Origin: Anaerococcus vaginalis
GTDB lineage: Bacteria > Bacillota > Clostridia > Tissierellales > Peptoniphilaceae
Assembly: GCF_000307225.1 (NCBI RefSeq)
Contig: NZ_HE978617.1
Span: forward strand, 176,971 to 236,843
Length of the DNA stretch: 59,873 nucleotides
Direction: 5' to 3'
Positions 6,691 to 16,989 of the stretch are shown in pieces; position 1 is the stretch's first letter; every line of letters begins with the position of its first letter. The position numbers and the translations under genes are program-made. A model generated the notes under the pieces. The model saw only the letters and a program-made list of their open reading frames with translations. It ran no database searches and was not told where the DNA came from.

Positions 6691-8202
6691 GTGGTTTTGA
6701 AGTTATGTCGTAGACTATTCTTCCTACTCCTTTTACTTCGTTTATCATTCTGTTTGATAGGGTTTGTTGGAGTTCGTATGGCATATCGAAGGCTTCTACT
6801 GTCATTGCGTCTTTGCTTGATACGGCTCTTACTACTACTACGTAGTCGTAGGATCTTTCGTCGCCTTTTACTCCTACTGTTCTTAGTGGGGTAAATACTG
6901 TGAAATATTGCCAAATATCTCTATCGAGTCCTGCATTTTTACTTCTTCTCTAAGGATTGCATCTGTTTCTCTTACTATTTCTAATTTTTCTTCTGTTATA
7001 TCTCCTATAACTCTAATTGCAAGTCCTGGTCCTGGGAATGGTTGACGCCACACCATTTCTTTTGGAACTCCTATGCTTTCTCCGAGTGCTCTTACTTCGT
7101 CTTTGAATAATTCTTTTAGTGGTTCAACTACTCCTTCAAAAAGCATATCTTCTGGAAGTCCTCCTACATTGTGGTGGGATTTTATTACTGAACCTTTTCC
7201 TTTTCCGCTTTCTATTATGTCTGGATATATTGTTCCTTGTACTAAATATTTTGCATCGCCAAATTTTTTGGCTTCTCTTTCAAATACTTCTATGAAGTGA
7301 TTTCCTATTATTTTTCTTTTTTCTTCTGGTTCTTCTACGCCTTTTAAAAGTTCAAGAAAATCTTTTGATGCATCTACCATTTTTACGTTTAGACCAATTT
7401 TTTTGTATTGTTCCATTACTGATTTTGCTTCGTCTTTTCTTAATAAACCATGGTCTACAAATATGCATTGAAGATTATCTCCGATTGCTTTGTGAACGAG
7501 AGTTGCTGCTATTGTTGAGTCTACTCCTCCTGATAGTCCACAAATCATTTTTTCTCCAGCGTATTTTTCTTTTATATTTTCTATTGTTTCTTTGGCTAAA
7601 TCTTTCATTATCCAAGTTTTTTTTGCCTTACAAATATTTAAAACAAAATTTTCTAATATTTGAAATCCGTATTCTGAATGGGCAACTTCTGGATGAAATT
7701 GTACTGCGTAGATATTTTTTTCTTCGTTTTCAAATCCTGCTATCGGGCAATTTAAGGACCAAGCTGTTTTTTTGAAACCTTCTGCAATTTTTGTAACTTG
7801 ATCTCTATGATTCATCCAAATTATTGATTCTTGTGCTACATTTTCGTATAATTTTGATCTTTGGTCAACAAATAAAGGTGTTTTTCCATATTCTCCTTTT
7901 TCTGCTTCGTTTATTTCTCCACCAAAATGAAATGCTAGGGCTTGCATTCCATAGCAAATTCCAAGAACTGGTACGTTTAATTTTAAAATTTCTGGATTCA
8001 ATTTTAGGCTATCTTCGCTGTGAATTGATTGTGGTCCGCCTGTTAAAATTATTCCGTCCAAATTTTCTAAATTGAGAGTTTTTAAATCAACATCACAATC
8101 GTGTAGTGTTGCATATACTCCCATTTCTCTTATTCTTCTTACAATAAGTTGATTGTATTGGCCACCAAAGTCCAATACCATAATTTCGGATCTTTTCTCC
8201 AT
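6668..8202 (-). pseudogene. guaA: GMP synthase (glutamine-hydrolysing), frameshifted near the 3' end
   Basis: GuaA converts XMP to GMP with glutamine as nitrogen donor. The N-terminal class I amidotransferase domain shows the nucleophile in [10 protein letters not shown] and the pair FHPEVAHSE. The ATP-pyrophosphatase domain shows the P-loop [12 protein letters not shown]. After EEVK the frame breaks at a run of only five T on the plus strand (6936-6940). With one more base it continues as [15 protein letters not shown] to the normal end PPGTIEWE, giving 511 residues. As given, the frame ends after 439 residues with an unrelated tail. A sequencing deletion is the simplest explanation. It lies 9 bases after an acetyltransferase gene, and an integrative island abuts its 3' end. 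Confidence 0.88.
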
Positions 8203-8211
8203 CTACCCCTC

Positions 8212-8727
8212 CTATATTTCTCCAAATATTGCAAAATATTTCATATAATCAAGATTATCCATCTTGTAGTAGCTATACTTTATATCTTTATCATACTTTT
8301 TAAAATGTAAATTTTCTATAATAGATTTAAAAGATTGATTATTTTTTTCTGCTTTTAAGTAAATTTCTTTTTTCTCTCCGAGTGTAAAGAAATAATCTAT
8401 GACTGCCTCAAGGGCTTCTCGTCCATAGCCTCTGTTTCTTAATGATTTGTTTATTATTATAAAAATGCCTACTCCGTCGTCTTTTTCAAACGCTTTTATA
8501 ACTCCGATTGAATCGTTCATTCCTTTTTTTACTATATGCCAAAAATTATAATTTTCTTTTTCTTTGTAATATTTTGAAGTTTTTTCAATTAATTCTTCTT
8601 TTGTTTCTGCTTTTGTCATATAGAAAAATTTTGGATCTTTTATAAATTCTAAATTTTTTTCAAGATCGGAATTTTCAAATTTTCTAATAATTAGCCTTCT
8701 TGATATTATAAGTTTTGTATTTTCCAT
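8212..8727 (-). CDS. GNAT-family N-acetyltransferase (RimJ/RimL-like)
   Basis: The 171-residue protein has a GNAT fold. LIISRRLIIRKFENSDLEKN is the first strand pattern, and the acetyl-CoA binding motif is RNRGYGREA near residue 97, followed by the helix ALEAVIDYFF. The layout resembles RimJ/RimL-type acetyltransferases; the substrate cannot be predicted. A good ribosome site (AGAGAGGATT) precedes ATG 8727. It stops 9 bases before guaA, so the two probably share a transcript. Confidence 0.75.
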   Translation of the reverse strand: MENTKLIISRRLIIRKFENSDLEKNLEFIKDPKFFYMTKAETKEELIEKTSKYYKEKENYNFWHIVKKGMNDSIGVIKAFEKDDGVGIFIIINKSLRNRGYGREALEAVIDYFFTLGEKKEIYLKAEKNNQSFKSIIENLHFKKYDKDIKYSYYKMDNLDYMKYFAIFGEI

Positions 8728-8745
8728 AATCCTCTCTCTTTACAT

Positions 8746-8776
8746 AAAAATAAGCTGCAAGAGCAGCATATTTTTT
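8746..8776. terminator. Terminator between ppsR and the acetyltransferase gene
   Basis: GCTGC (8754-8758) and GCAGC (8763-8767) form a short GC-rich stem with an AAGA loop. It is flanked by A-rich sequence on the left and T-rich sequence on the right, so it could work in both directions. It lies directly after the leftward ppsR gene. Confidence 0.5.
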
Positions 8777-9587
8777 ATGAAAAATTTTTCTTGTAATATT
8801 CTAGAACATTTGTTGCTGTTTGTTCTATTGTATTTAGTGTTACATCAAAAACTTTACAATCTAAATCTTCAAAAACGCCTTTAGCGTATTCTAATTCTCT
8901 ATTTATTCTTTCTTTATCAAAATATTCGCTTTCTGATTTTAATCCCAAGCCTTTTGATCTATCTTCTCTTATTTTTGATAGTTTATCAGGGTTTATGGTA
9001 AGGCCTATAATTCTTTTTGGATCAATTTCAAAAACTTCTTCTGGTAATCTAATTTCTGGAACTAGAGGAAGATTAAAAACCTTGTAATCTTTTGTTGCAA
9101 GAAGCATTGTAACTGGTGTTTTTGATGTTCTTGATACTCCTAGTAATACAATATCTGCTTCTTTTATTCCTCTTGGATCTTTTCCGTCATCATATTTCAC
9201 AGCAAATTCAATGGATTCTATCATTGAAAAATAATCTTTTGATAATTGTCTTGTGAGTTTTTTCTCTCTTAGGGGCTTTTGTCCTGTTACTTTCTCAAAA
9301 AGTGAAAGTGCTTGTCCTAATATATCTATAAATTTGATTCTTTTCTCTTTAGCTTTTTCTTTTAAATAATCTTCGAGTTTTTTCTCAGCTATTGTTTGAA
9401 TTATTATTGAATCTTGTGGAATTTTCTCAAAAATTTTGTCAATTTTTTCTTGAGTGTCTATATTAAATTTTCTGTTGATATTAAATTCTACATTTGGAAA
9501 ATGCATTACTACTGATTTTACAAATGTTTCTGCTGTTGCTCCTGTAGAATCGCTGATTATATAAATATTCAATACATCACAAGCCAT
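8775..9587 (-). CDS. ppsR: Pyruvate phosphate dikinase regulatory protein (bifunctional kinase/phosphorylase)
   Basis: The 270-residue product matches the DUF299 family. It starts with IYIISDSTGATAETF and carries a P-loop-like GVSRTSKTPVTMLLA near residue 150, followed by YKVFNLPLVPE. These proteins phosphorylate and dephosphorylate pyruvate phosphate dikinase or PEP synthase on a threonine, using ADP and phosphate. Which enzyme is the partner is not visible, because neither is in the window. It is the last gene of the phoH-to-glyS run, 8 bases after glyS, as in many Bacillota. Confidence 0.85.
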   Translation of the reverse strand: MACDVLNIYIISDSTGATAETFVKSVVMHFPNVEFNINRKFNIDTQEKIDKIFEKIPQDSIIIQTIAEKKLEDYLKEKAKEKRIKFIDILGQALSLFEKVTGQKPLREKKLTRQLSKDYFSMIESIEFAVKYDDGKDPRGIKEADIVLLGVSRTSKTPVTMLLATKDYKVFNLPLVPEIRLPEEVFEIDPKRIIGLTINPDKLSKIREDRSKGLGLKSESEYFDKERINRELEYAKGVFEDLDCKVFDVTLNTIEQTATNVLEYYKKNFS

Positions 9588-9595
9588 ATTATCTC

Positions 9596-11664
9596 CTATT
9601 TAACTAAATCTTTTATATTAAATATGCTAGAAATGTTTTTAGCTAGTTTATTTAATAAAGCTAACCTATTATTTTTTATTTCTTCGTCTTCAACCATTAT
9701 CATTGTATTATCTAAATATTTATTACCTATTTCCATTGTTGATGCAACTTCTTCTAGGACTTTAAGGTATAGTTTTTGACTTAAATATTTTTCGCAATCA
9801 AGATTTTCTATTATACTGTAGTATTGTTTTTCTAAACCTTGATCAAGTTTTTCAACATTTACTTCTGTGTTTTCAAAATCTTTGGTAAAATTATTAATCC
9901 TTGTGAAATAATTTAGGATCTCTTCGCTATTTTCTTCTTTTGAAAATTCTACTAAAGTTTTCACTTTTTCAATTACTGAAAGTATATTTGTTTCTCCTGT
10001 ATCTAAAACTGCATTTACAAAGTCATATCTATATCCCTTGTCAATCAGCATATTTTTTAGTCTATCTATAAAAAATTCTGTTATTTTTTCTAAGGTTTTA
10101 TCATAATCAAAGGAAATTTCATTTTCTTCTGTATAAATAAAGAGTGCATCTTTGATTAAATCTTTTAAATTAACATCAATTTTATTATCAGCAATTATAT
10201 TAATAACTCCTATTGCTGATCTTCTAAGTCCAAATGGGTCTTGGCTTCCTGTTACATAATTTTCTATTATATATAATCCTGTTATGGTATCTATTTTGTC
10301 TGCAATTGAAAGAACTATTCCTGCTACTGATTCTGGAAGTGAATCTTCTGAACTTCTTGGTTTATATGATTCTTCTATAGCCTTTGCAACTTGGGTATTT
10401 TCTTCAGAATCTATTGCATAAATTCTTCCCATTGTTCCTTGAAGTTCTGTAAATTCTATAACCATTTTTGTTACAAGGTCTGCTTTTGATAGGTAGGCTG
10501 CTCTTAATAAATTGTCTGAAACATCTTCTCCAAGTTTAAATTCTTCAAGATAATTCTTGGAAAGGGCAACAAGCCTTTGTGTTTTTTGATGAACTGAACC
10601 TAGTCCTTCAAAAAATGTTAATTTTTTTAATTCTTCTACATATTCTTCTAATTTTTTACTCTTATCTATATCATAGAAAAATTTTGCATCTTCAAGTCTT
10701 GCTGTTAAAACTTTTTTATTTCCATTTATTACATTTTCTTTTGCATAGTCATCACCATTTCTTACTAACAAGAAATATGGCATAAGATTTTCATTATCAT
10801 CTACTATTGGAAAATATCTTTGGTGATCTTTCATTGGTGTTACAATTACTTCTTTTGGTAATTTTAAATATTCATAATCAAGCTCACCCATCAAAACTGT
10901 TGGATATTCTACTATATTTATAACTTCTTCAAGTAGGTCTTCGTCTTTTAAAAATTGACCGCCTATTTCTTTTGCATAACGGTTTAGACCTCTTAAAATT
11001 ATTTCTCTTCTTTCTTTATATGATAAAATTACATAATTTTCTCTCAAAAAATCTAAGTAGGAATCAATTTTATCTACAATAATTTCGTTTTTTCCCAAAA
11101 CTCTGTGGCCTTTTGTTATGTTTGAAACTTTTATTCCTTCTGCATCAAATTCTAAAATTTCATCATCTAATAGGGATAGAAAATATCTTATTGGTCTTGC
11201 AAATCTGATTGATTTTCCTCCCCATCTCATTGATCTTGGGAAATTTAATGATTTTACAAGTTCATATATATTTTTTTGTAAAACTTCTTTTATTGAAGGG
11301 CTTTCTTCTTTTTTTCTACATAAATATATTCTTCGCCCTTAAAATCTTTAATTACTACTTCAGAAAGATCTGCCTTTTGTCCTCTTAAAAATCCTAAAAG
11401 TGCTTTTGATGGATTTCCTTCTTGGTCGTAGGCAATTTTTTTGGAAGGTCCTTTTACACTAATAAGTTCATCTGATTTATTTTCGCTTAGTCCTTCAAGT
11501 AAAATTGCAAATCTTCTTGGAGTTGATTCTACTTTTATTTCCTCTAAGCTTAACTTATTTTCTTCAATTAACTTTTTAAATTTTTCTTCGAGTTGTTTTT
11601 TTGTTGAATTTATATAAGCTGAAGGAAATTCTTCAACTCCTATTTCTAATAAATATTTGCTCAT
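9596..11664 (-). pseudogene. glyS: Glycyl-tRNA synthetase beta subunit, frameshifted near residue 123
   Basis: GlyS charges tRNA-Gly together with GlyQ. The first part ([18 protein letters not shown] to about residue 120) and the second part (RWGGKSIRFARPIRY, then SLPESVAGIVLSIADKID and the DALR-like C-terminus) are in different frames. The break is in a run of seven T on the plus strand (11309-11315). One more base restores a 689-residue protein of normal length with VEKKEESPSIKEVLQKNIY across the junction. The gene is essential in bacteria with this enzyme type, so a sequencing deletion is more likely than real decay. Its ATG overlaps the glyQ stop by one base. Confidence 0.9.
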
Positions 11665-12539
11665 TACTTATCCTTTCTTAAAAGTGGATATCCTAGTTCT
11701 TCTCTTTTTTCTATATAAGTTTTTGCAACCTTACTAGAGATATCTCTTACTCTTTTAATATAGTGACTTCTTTCTGATGCTGAAATTGCTCCCATAGCAT
11801 CTAGGGTGTTAAAGGTGTGGGATGATTTTAATACATTATCGTAAGCTGGATAAACAAGTCCCTTATCAATTAATCTATTTGCTTCTTTTTCATAAATTTC
11901 AAATAAATTTTCCAAAACTTCGCTATCAGCATCTTCAAATGAGTATTTTGAATTTTCATATTCTGCTAGTTTGAAAACATCTGAATACTTTAAATCTTTA
12001 GACCACTGAATATCAAAAACATTATCTACATTTTGTAAATACATACAAACTCTTTCAAGGCCCATGGTTATTTCTCCACTTTCAAGCTCGCAATTTATTC
12101 CGCCAACTTGTTGAAAATAAGTAAATTGAGTTATTTCCATTCCATCAAGCCAAACTTCCCATCCAAGTCCCCAAGCTCCAAGAGTTGGTGATTGCCAATT
12201 GTCTTCTACAAATCTTATATCGTGTTCTTTTGGATTAATTCCTATTACTTCAAGACTTTTTAAATATAAATCTTGGATATTTTCTGGAGTTGGTTTTAGT
12301 AAAACTTGTAATTGATGATGTTGATATAATCTGTTTGGATTTTCTCCATACCTGCCATCTGCTGGTCTTCTTGATGGTTCTACATAAACAACTTTCCAAG
12401 GTTCTTTTCCTAAAGATCTTAAAAAAGTGTGAGGATTCATTGTTCCTGCTCCTTTTTCTATATCGTAAGGAAGCATAATTGATGCACCTTGTTCTTCCCA
12501 ATATTTTATTAATTTTAGCATTAAATCTTCAAAATACAT
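11664..12539 (-). CDS. glyQ: Glycyl-tRNA synthetase alpha subunit
   Basis: This is the catalytic class II subunit. [20 protein letters not shown] is the canonical start, and [33 protein letters not shown] and [20 protein letters not shown] are hallmark segments. A longer frame opens at 12575, but ATG 12539 has AGGAGAGAAA just upstream and fits the family N-terminus, so I use it. It lies 11 bases after recO, and its stop overlaps the glyS start (TAATG). No T-box leader is visible; the gene is inside an operon. Confidence 0.95.
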   Translation of the reverse strand: MYFEDLMLKLIKYWEEQGASIMLPYDIEKGAGTMNPHTFLRSLGKEPWKVVYVEPSRRPADGRYGENPNRLYQHHQLQVLLKPTPENIQDLYLKSLEVIGINPKEHDIRFVEDNWQSPTLGAWGLGWEVWLDGMEITQFTYFQQVGGINCELESGEITMGLERVCMYLQNVDNVFDIQWSKDLKYSDVFKLAEYENSKYSFEDADSEVLENLFEIYEKEANRLIDKGLVYPAYDNVLKSSHTFNTLDAMGAISASERSHYIKRVRDISSKVAKTYIEKREELGYPLLRKDK

Positions 12540-12550
12540 TTTCTCTCCTA

Positions 12551-13309
12551 TTATTTGACTAATTTTATTACCCAATCAAGTGAGCTAAATTTTTTAATTT
12601 CTAAACATTCTAATACATAGCTTGTTACTAAATTTATCATTTTTTTCTTTTCAATATTCAAATTGATTTTTGAAACCAAATCGGTTGGAGTATAAATTAA
12701 TTTAAAAATATATAAATACTCTTCTCTCGTAAGAAATACTATATCATTTTTTATTTTCTTGCAAGCTGAGTCGAGCATTCCCCCATCTTTTATAGAAAAA
12801 TAAGCATCATTCGGGTTAATTTTCATCCCACACATAGAACATTCTTTTAAATTTGGTTTAAATCCTGAAAAAGATATGTACTTTAATAAAAAGCAAAGAA
12901 AAATATTAAAATAATTTTCACTTGCTTTCTCAAAGCTATCAAAAGTTTTGTCTAACAAATTATAGACAAAATCTTTTTGGTCAAAATCAATTGTTCTTAA
13001 TAATAAATCACAAATAGCTGATTTGTATATTATTATATCAAAATTTTTGTTGGATTTCGAATAAGATTTTATTAATGATGCATCTTTTATTCCAAAAAAT
13101 TTTTCACCAGACTTATAAAGATTGTATGAGGCTTTTACAAATCTTTGTGTTGAGGAAAGATTGGGACTTTTTTTGTTTAAAACTCCCTTAGCAATTATTG
13201 AAATTTTCCCATGATTTTTTGTAAAAACTTCTATAATTTTGCTTGATTCTCTGTATGGAAATTCCCTTAAAACGAAACCTTCTACATTTGAAATATCACT
13301 TGTAACCAA
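12551..13309 (-). CDS. recO: DNA repair protein RecO
   Basis: The 252-residue product has the RecO N-terminal OB fold ([32 protein letters not shown]) and the helical C-terminal part with a zinc-finger-like CSMCGMKIN...C near residues 157-182. RecO loads RecA onto SSB-coated DNA together with RecR. It overlaps era by 14 bases; era-recO-glyQ-glyS is a common order in Bacillota. Confidence 0.92.
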   Translation of the reverse strand: MVTSDISNVEGFVLREFPYRESSKIIEVFTKNHGKISIIAKGVLNKKSPNLSSTQRFVKASYNLYKSGEKFFGIKDASLIKSYSKSNKNFDIIIYKSAICDLLLRTIDFDQKDFVYNLLDKTFDSFEKASENYFNIFLCFLLKYISFSGFKPNLKECSMCGMKINPNDAYFSIKDGGMLDSACKKIKNDIVFLTREEYLYIFKLIYTPTDLVSKINLNIEKKKMINLVTSYVLECLEIKKFSSLDWVIKLVK

Positions 13310-14177
13310 ACCTGTTCACCAATTTTTGTTTTTTACGCCAATCTTTTTCGACCTTAACCCACAATTTTAAATTTATTTTGCTATCCATAAAAACTTCAAT
13401 TTCTTTTCTTGCTTCCATGCCGATTTTTTTAATTTTTCTGCCGTTTTTTCCTATAACAATTTCCTTGTGGCTTGGTCTTTCTACAACAAGACTTGCATAT
13501 ATATCATAAAGATTTTTATCTTCTCTTTTTTTAAATTGATCCATTCTTACAAAAATCCCGTGGGGAATTTCATTTGATAAATTTTTCAGTGCCTTTTCTC
13601 TTATAATTTCTGAAACAATAAATCTTTCATTTTTGTCAGTTATCATATCTGATGGATAGTAAAGTGGACCTTCTGGTAAAATTTCTTTTACAGTTTCTAT
13701 ATATTTTCCGATATTTTCATCGTTTAGGGCTGAAATTGGAATTATATAATCAAAAGAATTTAGACCTATAAAGGTCTTTTTTATTTGATCAATTTCACCT
13801 TCTTCTAATAAATCACATTTATTTATAAGAAGAATTTTTGGAACTTTTACTTTTTCCAAAATTTCCAAAATCATCTGATCAAGCCTTCCAATTTTAAGGG
13901 AATTATCAACAATAAATGTTACTATATCTGAATCTTTTAGACTATCTTCTGAAACTTCTAAAAGATGTTCTTGAAGTTTATTTCTTGGTGTTTGTATTCC
14001 TGGTGTGTCAAGAAAAATTATTTGTGAATTTTCGTCGTTGTATATAATTTTAATTTCATCTCTTGTAGTTTGTGGCTTGTTTGAAATTATTGAAATTTTT
14101 TCTCCCAAAATTTTTTCCATCAATGTCGATTTTCCTACATTCGCCCTTCCTACTACTGATACAAATCCTGATTTCAT
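13296..14177 (-). CDS. era: GTPase Era (16S rRNA maturation / 30S assembly)
   Basis: The 293-residue protein shows all GTPase motifs: G1 GRANVGKSTL, G2 around SNKPQTTRDEI, G3 DTPGIQ and G4 NKCD. A C-terminal KH domain follows (VIGKNGRKIKKIGMEARKEIE). Era binds the 3' end of 16S rRNA during small-subunit assembly. It overlaps cdd by 4 bases (ATGA) and recO by 14, so it is translationally coupled to both. Confidence 0.95.
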   Translation of the reverse strand: MKSGFVSVVGRANVGKSTLMEKILGEKISIISNKPQTTRDEIKIIYNDENSQIIFLDTPGIQTPRNKLQEHLLEVSEDSLKDSDIVTFIVDNSLKIGRLDQMILEILEKVKVPKILLINKCDLLEEGEIDQIKKTFIGLNSFDYIIPISALNDENIGKYIETVKEILPEGPLYYPSDMITDKNERFIVSEIIREKALKNLSNEIPHGIFVRMDQFKKREDKNLYDIYASLVVERPSHKEIVIGKNGRKIKKIGMEARKEIEVFMDSKINLKLWVKVEKDWRKKQKLVNRFGYK

Positions 14178-14578
14178 TTTTCCTCCAAATCTTTTTTTGA
14201 AAAGCTATATGGAAGAATATCATCAAGTCCATATATCTTGTAATTGGCTGTTGAATTTGCTATTACAATTTTTGAATCTGAATCTAAAAATTCTGCCATA
14301 AATTGCCTACAAACTCCACAAGGATAGGTCATTGTGCTATCTCCTGTAATTACTATTGTGTCAATTTCTCTATCTCCTGCACTTATTGCTGATGAAAGGG
14401 CTGATCTTTCTGCACATAGGGTTACTGAATAAGCTGCATTTTCTATATTTACTCCCTTATAAATATTTCCTTTTTTTGTTAAAACTAGGCTTGATACCCT
14501 AAAATTTGAATAGGGAGAATAGGAATTTTTTTTATTTTCTATGGCAAGTTTTATTAATTCTTTTATATCTTTTTTCAT
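14174..14578 (-). CDS. cdd: Cytidine deaminase
   Basis: This 134-residue homotetrameric-type enzyme deaminates cytidine and deoxycytidine for pyrimidine salvage. Zinc ligands are visible in TLCAERSAL (Cys and the catalytic Glu) and PCGVCRQ (two Cys). SPYSNFRVSS and GVNIENAAYS bind substrate. It lies between dgkA/PAP2 and era with 4-base overlaps on both sides. Confidence 0.95.
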   Translation of the reverse strand: MKKDIKELIKLAIENKKNSYSPYSNFRVSSLVLTKKGNIYKGVNIENAAYSVTLCAERSALSSAISAGDREIDTIVITGDSTMTYPCGVCRQFMAEFLDSDSKIVIANSTANYKIYGLDDILPYSFSKKDLEEK

Positions 14579-15393
14579 GAAAATACTCCAAATATTAAAA
14601 AAGCTATCGCCGTTCCTAAAATTGCTCCTCTAATAATTTCTGGTAGGGAATGAATGTTTGCTTCAAAACGACTTTCTGCAACTATGGTCGCAAGTCCATA
14701 AAATACAAAAATCAAAAATCCTTCATCTATTCTCATAGATCCAATTGTTGCAAGGCAAAAGGCTATTGATGTATGGCCTGAAACAAAGCCTCCATGAAAA
14801 GCTGTCCCATGTCCCTTGTAAAATATTCCCTTAAAAAATATGGTCAAAATAATTACGATTGAAACTGTAATAAGGGCAAGGTGGGAGGGTTTTCTGGAAA
14901 TTCTTAAAACAACTGATGAAGAAAAATTTACAACCTTATCAAAAAATACTAAATATGCTATAAAAATTGTATTTAGGGCTGATACGAAGGTTGCTGCTGC
15001 TGATAGGTCCTTGCTCGCCTTTGCTTCTTTTGATTTTTTTCCTCCTCCTCCAAGATTTACGGCTTGTTCCAAGGATGTATTTAAAAGTTCGCAAGATATT
15101 ACAAAAGCTATTGAAAAAACTAAAAACATCATCTCAACTCTTGAAACATTCAAAAATAAGGAAACCAAAAGTACGAGAACAGAGGTTAGAATATGAAATT
15201 TCATATTTTTTTCATTGTTTATTGCAAAAACCAAGCCTTCAAAAGCATAGTCAAATCCTTTTACAAATTTTTCTCCAGCACTTTTTTTACTTGGAACATA
15301 TTTTTGAGCCTCATCTTCTTTTTTCTTTTCTTCTTTTAATTCTTTTTTTACTTGGTCTTTAATTTCTTCAATTAATTGTTTTTCATCTTTCAT
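14575..15393 (-). CDS. Fused undecaprenol/diacylglycerol kinase and PAP2-like phosphatase
   Basis: Residues ~45-155 match prokaryotic diacylglycerol/undecaprenol kinase: FVKGFDYAFEGL, the CELLNTSLEQAVN metal-site helix and KDLSAAATFVSA, with three membrane segments. Residues ~165-272 are a PAP2-like membrane domain with SGHTS (motif 2) and SRFEANIHS (motif 3). The classical first PAP2 motif (KxxxxxxRP) is not seen. The protein would phosphorylate undecaprenol and possibly dephosphorylate a lipid phosphate, serving cell-wall carrier recycling. It sits in the conserved phoH-ybeY-dgkA-cdd-era order. Confidence 0.85.
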   Translation of the reverse strand: MKDEKQLIEEIKDQVKKELKEEKKKEDEAQKYVPSKKSAGEKFVKGFDYAFEGLVFAINNEKNMKFHILTSVLVLLVSLFLNVSRVEMMFLVFSIAFVISCELLNTSLEQAVNLGGGGKKSKEAKASKDLSAAATFVSALNTIFIAYLVFFDKVVNFSSSVVLRISRKPSHLALITVSIVIILTIFFKGIFYKGHGTAFHGGFVSGHTSIAFCLATIGSMRIDEGFLIFVFYGLATIVAESRFEANIHSLPEIIRGAILGTAIAFLIFGVFS

Positions 15394-15854
15394 TTGAATA
15401 CTCCAAGATTTTTCATAACTTCTTTTTCTCTAGCTCTCATAATTTTCTTATCACAATCTTCCATATGATCATAACCCAAAAGATGAAGGATTGAATGGCA
15501 AGTCAAATACATTATTTCTCTTTCAAAAGAATGTCCCAATTCTTTTGCTTGCTTTCTTGCAACATCAAGACAAATTACAACATCTCCAAGCATAAGGTAT
15601 GGTTTTTTTAGCAAAGTTTTTCTATCTTCATTAAAAAAATCTTCAATTGGAAATGACAAAACGTCTGTTGTTTTATCAATTGACCTAAAGTTTCTGTTTA
15701 ATTCCCTTATTTTTTTCTCATCTACAAAAGAAATAGAAATTTCACACTTTTTCTCGTCAACCTTTTCGATTTTTAAAACTTCTCCAATGACTTTTTCAAG
15801 ATCTTTTTCAAGATTCAAATCTTTCTTTGTTGTATTATTTATTATCAGATTCAT
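15390..15854 (-). CDS. ybeY: Endoribonuclease YbeY (16S rRNA 3'-end processing)
   Basis: The metal-binding motif HSILHLLGYDHMED (HxxxHxxGYDH) near the C-terminus identifies YbeY, which acts in 16S rRNA maturation and ribosome quality control. DKTTDVLSFPIED is a second family segment. The frame opens further upstream at 15893, but MNLIINNTT at 15854 matches the family start, so about 154 residues are expected. It overlaps phoH by 20 bases and dgkA/PAP2 by 4. Confidence 0.92.
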   Translation of the reverse strand: MNLIINNTTKKDLNLEKDLEKVIGEVLKIEKVDEKKCEISISFVDEKKIRELNRNFRSIDKTTDVLSFPIEDFFNEDRKTLLKKPYLMLGDVVICLDVARKQAKELGHSFEREIMYLTCHSILHLLGYDHMEDCDKKIMRAREKEVMKNLGVFK

Positions 15855-16821
15855 TTTTTTCTTTTTCCTTATCTGCCTTGTCATAAGCTTCAATTATTCT
15901 TTGAACAAGAGGATGTCTTACTACATCAATTGCAGTAAACTCCATAAATTCTATCCCTCTCACATTTCTAAGAATACTTGATGCAGATTTTAAACCTGAA
16001 TTTTTTCCACGAGGAAGATCAATTTGAGTTATATCTCCTGTTATAATTGCCTTGGAACCATAGCCAAGTCTTGTCAAAAACATCTTCATTTGCTCGAAGG
16101 TTGTATTTTGTGCTTCATCCAAAATCACAAAAGAATTGTCCAAGGTTCTTCCTCTCATATAAGCAAGAGGAGCAACTTCAATAACTCCTTTTTCGACCAA
16201 ATTTTGATAAGTTTCAAAACCAAAAATTTCAAAAAGTGCATCATAAAGGGGTCTTAAATATGGATCAACCTTATCTTGCAAATCTCCTGGCAAAAATCCT
16301 AAACTTTCTCCTGCTTCAACGGCAGGTCTTGTAAGAATAATTCTATTTACCTCGTTATTTTTGAAAGCCCTTATTGCCATAGCAACAGCCAGATATGTTT
16401 TTCCAGTTCCAGCAGGTCCAATTCCAAAAACAACATCATTGTTTTCAATCATACTAACATAAGATTTTTGACCCAAAGTCTTTGGTTTAATTGGTTTTCC
16501 ATTTGCAGTAGTTACTATCACTTGATCAAGTGAAGATTTTATAACATCTTTATTTTCACGAACAAGCATATCTGAAAAATATTTTAATTTTTGAAAATCA
16601 ATATGACCTTCTTTTTTTATAAGATTCATTAATTCAAAAATAAGTTCCTTGCCAAGACCTACATTTATTTCTTCTCCAATAATGCTTATATTTCCATTTT
16701 CAGTTTTAATTTTCACATCAAATCTGTTTTCAATATATTTTCTATTTTTATCAAAATTACCAAATAAATCCATAATTAATTCGGTATTATTTATTTCTAT
16801 AATTTCCTTAATTTTAATCAC
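15835..16821 (-). CDS. phoH: PhoH-family ATPase (PhoH-like)
   Basis: The ~328-residue protein has a P-loop ATPase core with GPAGTGKTYLAVAMA (Walker A), FVILDEAQNT (Walker B) and a GDITQIDLP segment, preceded by a small N-terminal domain. PhoH-like proteins next to ybeY are thought to act in RNA metabolism. It is the first gene of the run down to ppsR. An extended -10 (TGGTATAAT, 16833-16841) lies just upstream. The start is uncertain: GTG 16821 overlaps the ribosome site AAAGGAG, while an ATT at 16812 would have ideal spacing. Confidence 0.9.
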   Translation of the reverse strand: MIKIKEIIEINNTELIMDLFGNFDKNRKYIENRFDVKIKTENGNISIIGEEINVGLGKELIFELMNLIKKEGHIDFQKLKYFSDMLVRENKDVIKSSLDQVIVTTANGKPIKPKTLGQKSYVSMIENNDVVFGIGPAGTGKTYLAVAMAIRAFKNNEVNRIILTRPAVEAGESLGFLPGDLQDKVDPYLRPLYDALFEIFGFETYQNLVEKGVIEVAPLAYMRGRTLDNSFVILDEAQNTTFEQMKMFLTRLGYGSKAIITGDITQIDLPRGKNSGLKSASSILRNVRGIEFMEFTAIDVVRHPLVQRIIEAYDKADKEKEKNESDNK

Positions 16822-16852
16822 TCCTTTAGTATATTATACCATCTTCATAGCA

Positions 16853-16880
16853 AAAGAAAAAAGATGAGAAACTCATCTTT
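16853..16880 (-). terminator. Terminator after murJ
   Basis: AAAGATGAG (16860-16868) and CTCATCTTT (16872-16880) form a perfect stem with a 3-base loop. Read leftward, it is followed by TTTTTTC. It separates murJ from the phoH operon promoter. Confidence 0.75.
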
Positions 16881-16989
16881 AAAATTTGAAAAAATATTTT
16901 TTATTAAAGAAAAAAGATATTATAAAATTTATAATTTTTTCATTTTTCCTAATATTTTTTTCTACTTTATAGACTATCAAATTTTTGTA

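Noticed and set aside
6678-6914. Arg/Ser-rich minus-strand ORF at the guaA 3' end
   Set aside because: It overlaps the last part of guaA in a different frame. The true frame, after one base is restored, encodes the conserved GMP synthase C-terminus.
12540-12580. T-box leader for glyQ-glyS
   Set aside because: glyQ starts 11 bases after recO inside an operon; there is no room for a T-box and no T-box core sequence.
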